DNA of 7,284 nt from Candidatus Glassiibacteriota bacterium (GCA_016934095.1 JAFGTO010000137.1:1-7284), one strand, 5' to 3'; positions 1 through 6,975 are shown, numbered from the stretch's first letter. Made by a program: numbers and translations. The notes: generated by a model not told the origin, from the sequence alone.

Positions 1-495
1 CATCCGGACCGGCCTCAGCGGGTGGGGAGTTTCCTGGTCGGAGCAGGGCAGGCCGGCGTAGGTGATATCATCCAGGGCGTTGACCAACTTGAGACTATCG
101 TGCACATCCGACATGACTGCCGGCCGCCTGCGTCCCTGCAGGTCGTAGACCAGGGTGCAGAACCCGCCCGCACTGGCGGTGAAATCGTGGAAAAGCTCAG
201 GGTCGCGCCTGTAGTAGCTGACCTCGGAGTAGCGGACAGCCTGCTTGAGCCCTCGCCTCTCGGGACGGAGGAAGTCGCGCCGCAGCCTGCTCACCGCATC
301 CTCCACCAGGGCTGCCGGAAACCTGACCAGTGTGCTGTCTCCCTCCTGCCGGCAGCCGAAGTCCATCAGGACTTCCCGGGCCTCCCGGTGGTAGATCCGC
401 AGTCCCACGCTCTCCAGCACCTCGAGCGCTGCAGAGTGAAGCAGCTCCATCTCCTTGTCGGTGAGGACTTTTATTCTGCCGAATAACCTGGACAA
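1..495 (-). CDS. MttB-superfamily (trimethylamine/betaine-type) corrinoid methyltransferase, N-terminal part, runs off left edge
   Basis: The first 165 residues are visible; the family is usually about 480-500 residues, so the C-terminal two thirds lie outside the window. The N-terminus has the family's typical pattern: 'VLTDKEMELLHSAALEVLESVGLRI', given here only as its key parts LTDKE (residues 10-14), the AALEVLE helix and the following VGL, then a region like 'VRFPAALVEDAV' and a later GGFCTLVYDLQGRRRPA strand. Members transfer a methyl group from a quaternary or tertiary amine to a cobalamin-binding protein in the cytoplasm. Some contain pyrrolysine in the C-terminal half, which cannot be checked here. 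I chose the TTG at 495 because a GGAG (507-504) lies 8 nt upstream; the next in-frame ATG is at 450 and would cut into the conserved helix. Substrate is undetermined. Family assignment is from recalled consensus. Confidence 0.82.
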   Translation of the reverse strand, partial: MSRLFGRIKVLTDKEMELLHSAALEVLESVGLRIYHREAREVLMDFGCRQEGDSTLVRFPAALVEDAVSRLRRDFLRPERRGLKQAVRYSEVSYYRRDPELFHDFTASAGGFCTLVYDLQGRRRPAVMSDVHDSLKLVNALDDITYAGLPCSDQETPHPLRPVRM

Positions 496-572
496 ATAAG
501 GGTCTCCGTGCTGAGAGCGGCAAGACGGCCGGGCGAGCGGTCCGGGATAGATTCCACAAATAACCGGTGGAA

Positions 573-601
573 AATATAACTCAGGCCGGCCGGACAGGCA
601 A
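573..601 (-). promoter_or_regulatory. Candidate sigma-70 promoter for the MttB-family gene
   Basis: On the minus strand TTGCCT (601-596) and TATATT (578-573) are separated by exactly 17 nt. They match the -35 and -10 consensus at 4/6 and 5/6 positions. The expected start of transcription is near 566, giving a leader of about 70 nt before the TTG start at 495. Seen by inspection only. Confidence 0.5.
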
Positions 602-617
602 TAAGCCGGAGCGGCCC

Positions 618-634
618 TCAAGCGTAAAGCTTGA
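618..634. promoter_or_regulatory. Inverted repeat overlapping the -35 box, candidate operator
   Basis: TCAAGC (618-623) and GCTTGA (629-634) form a perfect 6-bp inverted repeat with a 5-nt spacer. The right arm overlaps the first four bases of the TTGACA box at 631-636. A repressor bound here would block the rightward promoter. It also lies just upstream of the leftward promoter's -35. Short repeats of this size do occur by chance. Confidence 0.3.
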
Positions 635-659
635 CACCCGCCGGTCGGTATTGTAGGAT
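631..659 (+). promoter_or_regulatory. Candidate sigma-70 promoter for the Tat lipoprotein gene
   Basis: A perfect TTGACA (631-636) is followed after 17 nt by TAGGAT (654-659), a 4/6 match to the -10 box. Transcription would begin near 666 and leave a leader of about 57 nt before the ATG at 723. It stands back to back with the leftward promoter at 573-601. Confidence 0.6.
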
Positions 660-722
660 TTCTACTCAGGTAAAATATATTCTTCGTGATTCCTTTCATC
701 AGCCACTAAAACGGGAGATGAG

Positions 723-1652
723 ATGAAGAACAGTAAGGACAGCGGAATGATCAGCCGCAGGGAAATGTTCACCGGCGGGGCCCTGGCGGCACTGGTCCCT
801 CTGGCCGCCTGCGGCTCACAGCAGGCCGGCGGCGGCAAATCCGAGGGGGCCTCCGCGGGACGGGCCACCAGGAACATGCAGCTTTCACTCGCCGCCTACT
901 CGATGCGCGATTTTTTCAAGAGCGGCGAGATGGACCTCTTCGAATTCATCGACTGGTGCGCCGAGATGGACCTGCCGGGGACCGAGCTCACCTCTTATTA
1001 TTTCAAGGAGGGTTTCGATAAGGCGTACCTGCGCGAGCTCAGACGGCACGCTTTCCGCTGCGGGGTTACCGTGAGCGGCACGGCCATTGCCAACGATTTC
1101 TGCAAGCCCGCCGGGCCGGAGCTGGATGCCGAGGTCGAGAATGTCAGGAAGTGGATCGACAACGCCGCCGAGCTGTTCGCCCCGCACATCCGCATTTTCG
1201 CAGGCAAAGCTCCCGAGGGAGTGGACATCAAGACCGCTATCGCCTGGTGCGCCGAGGGGATAAAAAGGTCCCTGGAGTACGCGGCCGAAAGGGGGATCAC
1301 CCTGGGCCTGGAGAACCACGGCGGCATCACCGCCCGCGCCGTGGACCACCTGGAGATCTGCAGGGCAGTGGGAGAGCACCCCTGGTTCGGGGTGAACCTC
1401 GACACCGGCAATTACCAGACCAACCCCTACGAGGAGCTGGCCATGAGCGCTCCCCTGGCGGTCAACGTGCAGGTGAAAGTGCTGGTCTCGGGTGCCGATG
1501 GCAAGAGGGAGGAAACCAACCTGGAGCGGATCGGGAAAATCCTGCTGGATGCCGGGTACAAGGGATGGGTGGCCCTGGAGTACGAGGAGGAAGACCCGAA
1601 AGTCAACATCCCCAAGTGGATAGACAGGATGAAAAAAACGTTCGGGTGCTGA
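723..1652 (+). CDS. Tat-exported lipoprotein of the sugar phosphate isomerase/epimerase (xylose isomerase-like TIM barrel) family
   Basis: This 309-residue protein opens with a twin-arginine signal: SRRE at 11-14, a hydrophobic stretch to 29, and a lipobox LAAC with the lipidated Cys at 30. It is therefore predicted to be folded before export and anchored to a membrane outside the cytoplasm. A low-complexity Gly/Ser linker (31-50) precedes the barrel (about 52-307). Likely metal-binding or active-site residues are in GLENHGG (E197, H199), NLDTGN (D227), VQVK (Q250) and ALEYE (E286). Q250 stands where many relatives have His, which I believe is usual for this exported subgroup. The ATG at 723 follows GGGAG (713-717) by 5 nt. 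The gene has its own promoter and terminator, so it is probably a single-gene unit. The sugar substrate is unknown; isomerase or epimerase activity is inferred from the fold. Confidence 0.88.
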   Translation: MKNSKDSGMISRREMFTGGALAALVPLAACGSQQAGGGKSEGASAGRATRNMQLSLAAYSMRDFFKSGEMDLFEFIDWCAEMDLPGTELTSYYFKEGFDKAYLRELRRHAFRCGVTVSGTAIANDFCKPAGPELDAEVENVRKWIDNAAELFAPHIRIFAGKAPEGVDIKTAIAWCAEGIKRSLEYAAERGITLGLENHGGITARAVDHLEICRAVGEHPWFGVNLDTGNYQTNPYEELAMSAPLAVNVQVKVLVSGADGKREETNLERIGKILLDAGYKGWVALEYEEEDPKVNIPKWIDRMKKTFGC

Positions 1653-1691
1653 TGTAAAAAATGATGTGAGCTGTCCCTCGAGACAGGCTTG

Positions 1692-1733
1692 ATCCCGCCC
1701 GGGCCGGTTATTTAGTCCCGGGCGGGATTTTTT
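1692..1733 (+). terminator. Rho-independent terminator of the Tat lipoprotein gene
   Basis: A perfect 12-bp GC-rich stem, ATCCCGCCCGGG (1692-1703) with CCCGGGCGGGAT (1717-1728), encloses a 13-nt loop and runs into six T residues (1728-1733). It begins 39 nt after the stop codon. A weaker hairpin lies just before it (AGCTGTC at 1669-1675 with GACAGGCT at 1682-1689, one bulge). The terminator separates the isomerase-like gene from the rRNA methyltransferase gene. Confidence 0.92.
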
Positions 1734-1797
1734 CGCACCCCGCCGTGGAATGCCGGACAGCGGCCGGGGAAAACGCACAACAATATACGGGGAGCCG

Positions 1798-2991
1798 ATG
1801 AGCGAGGTCAAACTGTTCCTGCGCCGGGGCCGCGAGCGCCCGGTAGTGCAGGGCCACCCCTGGATTTTCAGCGGTGCGGTGGAGCGGGTCGAGCCGGCCG
1901 GGTTCGAGCCCGGGGAGAACTGCACGGTACATGACCACCTGGGCAGCCTGCTGGCCTCGGGCTATGCCAACCCGGAAGCCAGGATTATCTGCCGCGTGGT
2001 CAGCAGGGTGCCCGGCGAGCCCTGGAGCGCCGGCCTGCTGGAGAGGCGCCTGGACAGGGCGCTCGCCCTGCGCGGGCGGGTCCTGCCGCTGGAGACCGAC
2101 TGCCTGAGGCTGGTCAACTCTGAGGGGGATGGCCTGCCCGGGGTGGTGGTCGACCGCTACGGCCCGGGGCTGGTGCTGCAGCTTACCACCGCCGGGGCCG
2201 AGAGGCTCCGACAGCCCCTGGCCGGGCTGCTGCAGAGCAGGCTCGACCCTTCGTTCATCTTCGAGAACAGTACCGGAGAATCCAGGGCCGCCGAGCACCT
2301 GGGAGCGGTCAAGCAGTGCCTGGCAGGAGAGCCGGGACCGCGGGTGGCGGTGTCCGAGTACGGCCACCGCTTCCTGGTGGATGTGCTGCAGGGGCAGAAG
2401 ACGGGTTTTTTCCTGGACCAGCGCGAGAACCGCAGGCTCGCCGCCCGCTGGACCTCCGGGGGGGCGCGGGTGCTGAACCTGTTCGCCTACACCGGGGCCT
2501 TTTCGGTCTATGCAGGTGCGGCCGGGGCCGGGCAGGTAGTCAGTGTCGAGTCCTCGGAGGAAGCCCTGGCCCTGGCCGCGGAGAACCTCGAGACCGCCGG
2601 GATGAAACCGCAGGACCACCCGCTGGTCAAGGCCGATGCGTTCGAATACCTGCGCTCCGGGCCGGGCGCAAGTGAGAAGTACGACCTGGTGGTGATAGAC
2701 CCGCCTCCGCTGGCCAAGCGGCAGGCGCACCTGGAGAAAGCCTGCCGGGCATACAAGGACCTGAACCGGCTGGGCCTGGCCCACCTTTCGCCCGGCGGGG
2801 TAATGCTCACCTTTTCCTGCTCGTCCAGGGTGGATGCCCGCCTGTTCCGGCAGGTAGTCTTCGCCGCGGCCACGGAGGCCGGCCGACAGGTGCGCCTGCT
2901 TCAAAGCCTCGGCCCAGGCCCGGACCACCCGGTGGACATCTGCCATCCGGAGGGCGAATACCTTACCGGCCTGCTGCTGTATGTCTGTTGA
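1798..2991 (+). CDS. rlmI: RlmI-type 23S rRNA (cytosine-C5) methyltransferase, SAM-dependent (COG1092 family)
   Basis: The protein is 397 residues, almost exactly the length of E. coli RlmI (396), which makes m5C1962 in 23S rRNA. An N-terminal PUA-type RNA-binding domain (about 1-75) has the family's HPWIFSGAV motif (20-28). A linking domain contains GLPGVVVDRYG (112-122). The C-terminal Rossmann methyltransferase has KTGFFLDQRENR (201-212), the SAM-binding NLFAYTGAF (227-235), the acidic VSVE (248-251), DPPPLAK (301-307) and SCS with the probable catalytic Cys341. The usual DPPxF motif reads DPPPL here. I chose ATG 1798 rather than the in-frame ATG 1750 because the family starts at this point and GGGGAG (1789-1794) lies 3 nt upstream; 1750 has no ribosome-binding site. 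No convincing promoter was found between the preceding terminator and this start. The exact target base is inferred from the family. Confidence 0.9.
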   Translation: MSEVKLFLRRGRERPVVQGHPWIFSGAVERVEPAGFEPGENCTVHDHLGSLLASGYANPEARIICRVVSRVPGEPWSAGLLERRLDRALALRGRVLPLETDCLRLVNSEGDGLPGVVVDRYGPGLVLQLTTAGAERLRQPLAGLLQSRLDPSFIFENSTGESRAAEHLGAVKQCLAGEPGPRVAVSEYGHRFLVDVLQGQKTGFFLDQRENRRLAARWTSGGARVLNLFAYTGAFSVYAGAAGAGQVVSVESSEEALALAAENLETAGMKPQDHPLVKADAFEYLRSGPGASEKYDLVVIDPPPLAKRQAHLEKACRAYKDLNRLGLAHLSPGGVMLTFSCSSRVDARLFRQVVFAAATEAGRQVRLLQSLGPGPDHPVDICHPEGEYLTGLLLYVC

Positions 2992-3117
2992 GGGGCATGG
3001 TAAGAGAGCGGCGGGGCGAAAAACAGGGACGATACGGAGGCACAGTCACAAACACCCGGCAGTGCCACGGCGCGCCGTGGCACTGCATGATAAATTGCCG
3101 TTTCCCACTGCGGCCGG
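2992..3117. other. Spacer between convergent genes with purine-rich stretch
   Basis: The 126 bp between the convergent methyltransferase and helicase genes hold no plausible gene. A purine-biased segment with GGAGGCACAG (about 3036-3045) precedes a perfect 28-bp palindrome, annotated separately. No T tract follows the palindrome on either strand, so it is not a typical intrinsic terminator, although it could hinder read-through both ways. Confidence 0.6.
3059..3086. repeat. Perfect 28-bp palindrome (repeat family copy 1)
   Basis: The left arm GCAGTGCCACGGCG (3059-3072) is followed directly by its exact reverse complement (3073-3086), centred on CGCG. The flanking bases 3058 and 3087 no longer pair. 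Length, centre and the GNAG....C....CG pattern of the arm match the palindrome at 7107-7134, so the two look like members of one family. It would fold into a near loop-free hairpin in either RNA strand. Confidence 0.9.
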
Positions 3118-4668
3118 TCAGACTGCGTGCTCGTCCCACTCCTCGATCTGCTTGTTGATGAACTTCTCCACCCCGGAAAGCTGCTTGCCCTCGTTTTGGG
3201 TAACGAAGGTGAAAGCTTTGCCGGCGGAACCCATCCTGCCGGTGCGGCCGACCCGGTGGACATAGTCTTCCGGGTTTTCCGGGATGTCATAGTTGATCAC
3301 GTGGCTGATCCCGGTAATATCCAGGCCGCGCGCCGCCACGTCGGTGGCCGCCAGGTGCTCGATCCTGGCCGTGCGGAAAGCATCGATGATCCGCTCGCGC
3401 TTGTTCTGGTTCAGGTCGCTGTGGATGCAGCAGGCCTTGAACCCCTTCTTTTCCAGTTGCATGGCCACCGCATCGCTCATCCGCTTGGTATTGGTGAAAA
3501 TCAGCGACTGGGTGGGCTTCTGGGTCTCGAGCAGACGGACCAGCAGGTCCATTTTCTGGTGGCGGTTCACCGGGATGAAGCGCTGCCAGATCGACTCGAC
3601 CGAGATCTCATCCCGGCTGACATACAGCGGCACCGGGTCTTTCATGTATTTGCGGCTGATCTCCTCGACCTCGCCCTCCAGGGTGGCCGACAGCAGCATG
3701 ATCTGGCGTCCTTCGGGACAAGCCTTGATAATCTTGATAATGTCCTGGCGGAAACCGATGTCGAACATGCGGTCGGCCTCATCCAGCACCAGGGTCTTGA
3801 GGGCGGTCAGGTCGAGGTTCCTGTTGTAGATGTGGTCCAGCAGCCGTCCCGGGGTACCCACGATGATATGGGCCCCCTCCTCCAGGGCCCGGATCTCCTG
3901 GGGTACTGAGGTCCCGCCATAGAGGCTGATTACGCTGGTGTTGAAACTCCTGCCGAAGCGGCGGGCCTCCCAGGCCACCTGGCGGCACAACTCGCGGGTG
4001 GGCACCACCACCAGGGCCTGGATCCGTGGTTGGCCGGACCTGTCGAGCTTCTCGAAGATCGGCATCAGAAAGGCGATGGTTTTGCCGGTGCCGGTCTGGG
4101 CCTGTCCCATGATATCCGCCCCGCGCAGGGCTGCCGGGATCACCGCTTTCTGGATGTCGGTGGGCGTGCGGAAACGGTTGGCGGCCAGAACAGCCACCAG
4201 CCTGTCGGAGAGGCCCAGCGGCCGGAAGCCGTTTTCCTGGAACTCGCTGCTGCCGGGATCGATCTCGAGCAGCTCGGGAAAGTCCACTCTCTGGGCCACT
4301 CCGCCCAGGTCTCTCCTTCTGCCGTGGTGGCTGGGTTTGCGGTGCCGCCTGGATTTGGCAGGACGGCCCGGCTGCGGCGCAGAACCACCGTCCCCGCCGC
4401 GGTCAGGCTTTGCCCGGTGCGCTTGCGGGCGTTCCGCAGTCTGCCTGGCGCTTTCGCCGGCCTGTCTCGGCTGAGCCTGGCGGTCGCCGGGCTTTTTCCT
4501 GCCGCGCCTGGAATGACGCCTCCGGGAGGGTTTCCCCGGGGGCCGGCTATCGGGCCCGGGCTCCCGCGGCGGCCCTGACAACTCTGCCCGGGGGCCGTCC
4601 GGCTCGGGCGCGGCCGTTACCCTGCTGCGTTTGCCGAAAAATCCACTGAATTTCTTAAATAATTTCAA
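3118..4668 (-). CDS. DEAD-box ATP-dependent RNA helicase (RhlB/RhlE-like) with long basic N-terminal extension
   Basis: This 516-residue protein unwinds or remodels RNA using ATP. All core motifs are present: Q motif with Q173, Walker A AQTGTGKT (190-197), PTREL (223-227), GG (251-252), TPGR (272-275), DEAD (296-299), SAT (327-329), FTNTK (391-395), ATDVAARGLD (441-450) and HRVGRTGR (471-478). Residues 1-130 form a disordered tail rich in Arg, Pro and Gly, likely to bind RNA. Bacterial relatives more often carry such tails at the C-terminus, but here the protein ends soon after the core. The start is TTG at 4668, supported by AAGGAGT with AGGAG at 4679-4675, 6 nt upstream; the basic MKLFKKF start is in keeping. 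It is convergent with the rRNA methyltransferase gene and divergent from the ABC-F gene. Ribosome assembly, mRNA decay and cold adaptation are all possible roles. I cannot place it in a named subfamily with certainty. Confidence 0.95.
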   Translation of the reverse strand: MKLFKKFSGFFGKRSRVTAAPEPDGPRAELSGPPREPGPDSRPPGKPSRRRHSRRGRKKPGDRQAQPRQAGESARQTAERPQAHRAKPDRGGDGGSAPQPGRPAKSRRHRKPSHHGRRRDLGGVAQRVDFPELLEIDPGSSEFQENGFRPLGLSDRLVAVLAANRFRTPTDIQKAVIPAALRGADIMGQAQTGTGKTIAFLMPIFEKLDRSGQPRIQALVVVPTRELCRQVAWEARRFGRSFNTSVISLYGGTSVPQEIRALEEGAHIIVGTPGRLLDHIYNRNLDLTALKTLVLDEADRMFDIGFRQDIIKIIKACPEGRQIMLLSATLEGEVEEISRKYMKDPVPLYVSRDEISVESIWQRFIPVNRHQKMDLLVRLLETQKPTQSLIFTNTKRMSDAVAMQLEKKGFKACCIHSDLNQNKRERIIDAFRTARIEHLAATDVAARGLDITGISHVINYDIPENPEDYVHRVGRTGRMGSAGKAFTFVTQNEGKQLSGVEKFINKQIEEWDEHAV

Positions 4669-4954
4669 ACTCTACTCCTTATTAAATGAAGATCTCTGAA
4701 TCCTGCTGCCCGCCTGGTCCGGTCGATTACGCCGACCGGCGATAAACTCCCGCGGCGGGTGAAATTTAAATATCCGTTAGCAGTTATACACCGAAACCTC
4801 GGAAGCGTTGCATCTGGCTGCCGGCAGCATCTGTAAGGATGATAAGTATCCGGGAAATCTGTCCGGCCGACCCGTGCCGGACGATGACTTTCTTGGGATA
4901 GCTCTTTCGCATGGAGGCATTCTTGCGGAATTTATCTTCCCTGCTTCTGGAAGC

Positions 4955-4965
4955 TATAATATAAT
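4955..4965 (+). promoter_or_regulatory. Candidate -10 region of the ABC-F gene promoter (two overlapping TATAAT)
   Basis: Two perfect TATAAT hexamers overlap at 4955-4960 and 4960-4965. No strong -35 is seen at normal spacing; TTATCT (4932-4937), 17 nt before the first box, matches only 3/6. The leader to the ATG at 5030 would be about 58-63 nt. Confidence 0.42.
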
Positions 4966-4986
4966 ACACTTGACCGGAAATTCCAA
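4958..4986 (-). promoter_or_regulatory. Candidate sigma-70 promoter for the DEAD-box helicase gene
   Basis: On the minus strand TTGGAA (4986-4981, 4/6) and TATATT (4963-4958, 5/6) are separated by 17 nt. The -10 box uses the same AT-rich bases as the rightward TATAAT boxes. Transcription would start near 4951, about 280 nt before the TTG start at 4668. A closer promoter may exist, but I did not find a convincing one. Confidence 0.38.
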
Positions 4987-5029
4987 TCTTTTCTGTTCCG
5001 GCCGCCGGGCAATTTAGCCAGGATTAAAG

Positions 5030-6973
5030 ATGCAGGTCCTCAAAGCCGAAAATATCTGCCACGATTTCGGGGTGCGCCCCCTGTTCGAGGGGCTCGAGCT
5101 GGTGCTGGAGGAGGGCGACAGGCTGGGGCTGATCGGGGCCAACGGCAGCGGCAAGACCACGCTGCTGCGTATCCTGGCCGGGCTCGAGAACCCCCTCGCG
5201 GGCACGGTTGTCTACCCGCTCCCGGTCAAGACCGGCTACCTGGCCCAGGAGCCCGAGTTTCCCCGCGGCCTGACTGTCTACCGAGCCTTGGAGCAGGCGC
5301 TGGATGAGCTGGTGCGCCTGCGCGAGGAGTACGAGGACCTCACGGCCAGGCTCAAGGGACGGCTGGAGCGGGCCGAGCGCGCTGAGCTGGGCCGCCGGGA
5401 GCAGAAGCTGCACGACCTGCTGGACACCCGCTCCGGCTGGGACCTGCGGCCCAGAGTCGAGGAGATGATCACCCGCCTGCGCCTGCCCGGGCCGGAGACC
5501 CCGCTGGAGAGCCTCTCGGGCGGGATTATCAAGCGGGTGGCGCTGGGAAAAGTGCTGCTGGCCGAGCCGCAACTGCTGCTGCTGGATGAGCCCACCAACC
5601 ACCTCGACACCGGGACCGTGGCCTGGCTGGAGAAAAAACTTGCGGCCTTCCGCGGGACCCTGGTGCTGGTCGCGCACGACAGGTACTTCCTCGAGGCGGT
5701 GGTTACCCGGATCGCGGAGGTCGAGCACGGCGGCCTGCGCTTTTACCCGGGGAGCTACACCGCCTACCTCGAGGCCAAAAAGGCCGAGTGGGAGCTGACC
5801 CGGCGCTCGGATGAGAAGCGCAGGAAACTGCTGGCCCGCGAGGTCGAGTGGCTCAGGCGGAGTGTCAAGGCGCGCACCCACAAGCAGAAAGCACGCATCC
5901 AGCGGATCGCCGGCATGGCTGCGGTCAAGGACACCAGGCCGGCCAAGCCGGTGAAACTGCTTTTCGACCCGGACACGCGCCACGGGCGCACGATCCTCAA
6001 GGCCCACAGGATCTGCAAGTCCTACGCGAGCGACTGCCCGCTGATCGCGGATTACTCGCTCGAGCTGCTGGGCGGCGAGCGTATCGGGATCATCGGGCCC
6101 AACGGCTGCGGCAAGACCACCCTGCTGAGGATGCTGGTGGGAGAGCTGGAGCCGGACTCGGGCTATGTCAGGGAAGGGGCCAACACGGTCATCGCCTATT
6201 TCGACCAGCAGCGCGGCCAGCTCGACCCGCAGGCCACTGTCTGGGACTCCGTGGCCCCGGGCGGCGACCACGTGCTGGTAAGCAGCCGCAAGCTGCACAA
6301 GAGGGCTTTCCTCGAGAGCTTCCTTTTCCCTGCCGCCGTGCACCGCTTCCGGGTGGGGCTGCTCAGCGGCGGCGAGCGCAACCGCCTGCTGCTGGCCCGG
6401 CTGATGCTTTCCGGGGCCAACGTGCTCATCCTGGATGAGCCGACCAATGACCTCGACCTGCCGACCCTGCAGGTGCTGGAAGAGCGGCTGGGAGAGTTCC
6501 GCGGCTCGCTGATCGTGGTGACCCACGACCGCTATTTCCTCGACCGGGTGGTGGAGGAGATCTACGGTTTCGAGGACGGGGGAGCTATCCGGCACTACCC
6601 GGGCAACTACAGCTTTTACCTCCAGTGCCTGGAGCGGGAAAAGCAGGCCCGCAAGGCCGACCGGGAAGGCCTGGCAAAGCAGGCGGCCCGCAACGGTGCC
6701 GCGGCGGAGAAAAAGCCGCAGGCGCTGCATTACCTCGAAAAAAAAGAGCTGGAGACCATAGAGGATCGGATCGCCGGGGCGGAAGCCGGGCTGGCCCGTC
6801 TGCGGCAGCGCCTGGAGGACCCTGCCCTGGCCACGGATTCCGGGGCCCTGGGCGAGATGTTCGAGCAGGCGCGCATCAGCCAGCAGGAGGTAGACCGCCT
6901 CTACGAGCGCTGGGACTACCTGGAGAAAAAAAGACAGGGTGGTTTAGAGGAAAAAATACGGCAGCCGGAATGA
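5030..6973 (+). CDS. uup: Uup-type ABC-F ATPase (ribosome-associated, duplicated ABC domains)
   Basis: The 647-residue protein (E. coli Uup is about 635) has two ABC domains and no membrane segments, as expected for the soluble ABC-F family that acts at the ribosomal E site. Domain 1 has Walker A GANGSGKT (36-43), signature LSGG (162-165), Walker B with catalytic E187 in DEPTNHLD (186-193) and AHDR (215-218). A charged linker (about 240-310) contains WLRRSVKART (274-283), close to the Uup P-site-tRNA-interaction region. Domain 2 has GPNGCGKT (356-363), LSGGERNRL (445-453), DEPTNDLD (469-476) with E470, and THDR (498-501). Residues about 565-640 form a predicted coiled-coil C-terminal domain typical of Uup. 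The first signature continues with Ile-Ile where many paralogues have a polar residue. The ATG at 5030 follows AGGA (5020-5023) by 6 nt. Role in translation or ribosome assembly is inferred from the family; drug resistance is not suggested. Confidence 0.92.
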   Translation: MQVLKAENICHDFGVRPLFEGLELVLEEGDRLGLIGANGSGKTTLLRILAGLENPLAGTVVYPLPVKTGYLAQEPEFPRGLTVYRALEQALDELVRLREEYEDLTARLKGRLERAERAELGRREQKLHDLLDTRSGWDLRPRVEEMITRLRLPGPETPLESLSGGIIKRVALGKVLLAEPQLLLLDEPTNHLDTGTVAWLEKKLAAFRGTLVLVAHDRYFLEAVVTRIAEVEHGGLRFYPGSYTAYLEAKKAEWELTRRSDEKRRKLLAREVEWLRRSVKARTHKQKARIQRIAGMAAVKDTRPAKPVKLLFDPDTRHGRTILKAHRICKSYASDCPLIADYSLELLGGERIGIIGPNGCGKTTLLRMLVGELEPDSGYVREGANTVIAYFDQQRGQLDPQATVWDSVAPGGDHVLVSSRKLHKRAFLESFLFPAAVHRFRVGLLSGGERNRLLLARLMLSGANVLILDEPTNDLDLPTLQVLEERLGEFRGSLIVVTHDRYFLDRVVEEIYGFEDGGAIRHYPGNYSFYLQCLEREKQARKADREGLAKQAARNGAAAEKKPQALHYLEKKELETIEDRIAGAEAGLARLRQRLEDPALATDSGALGEMFEQARISQQEVDRLYERWDYLEKKRQGGLEEKIRQPE

Positions 6974-6975
6974 GG

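Larger units (their letters stand above)
4669..5029. other. 361-bp divergent intergenic region, structured, no convincing gene
   Basis: The region is more AT-rich than its neighbours. It contains several dyads: CCGGTCG/CGACCGG (4719-4725, 4733-4739), CCCGC/GCGGG with one central base (about 4750-4760), a perfect 12-bp palindrome at 4817-4828, and GTCCGG/CCGGAC (4861-4866, 4877-4882). Two small open frames (4808-5017 on plus, 4784-4969 on minus) lack family features and good ribosome-binding sites, so they are not called. The promoter signals lie near 4955-4986. The rest is probably the untranslated leader of the helicase mRNA. Confidence 0.55.

Noticed and set aside
22..486. 154-residue open frame on the plus strand
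   Set aside because: It overlaps the MttB-family gene on the opposite strand, which has recognisable motifs; the plus-strand translation has none.
885..1925. 346-residue open frame on the minus strand across the isomerase-like gene
   Set aside because: It is antisense to a well-supported gene, spans its terminator and shows no family motifs; long open antisense frames are expected at this GC content.
3059..3086. Palindrome as a classical bidirectional intrinsic terminator
   Set aside because: No T tract follows the hairpin on either strand, and the same 28-bp format recurs elsewhere, which favours a repeat family.
4784..5017. Two small open frames in the divergent spacer (4808-5017 plus, 4784-4969 minus)
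   Set aside because: No ribosome-binding site of note, no known motif, and the two overlap each other across promoter signals.
5024..6730. 568-residue minus-strand open frame antisense to the ABC-F gene
   Set aside because: It mirrors the ABC-F coding sequence; the plus strand carries all the ATPase motifs.
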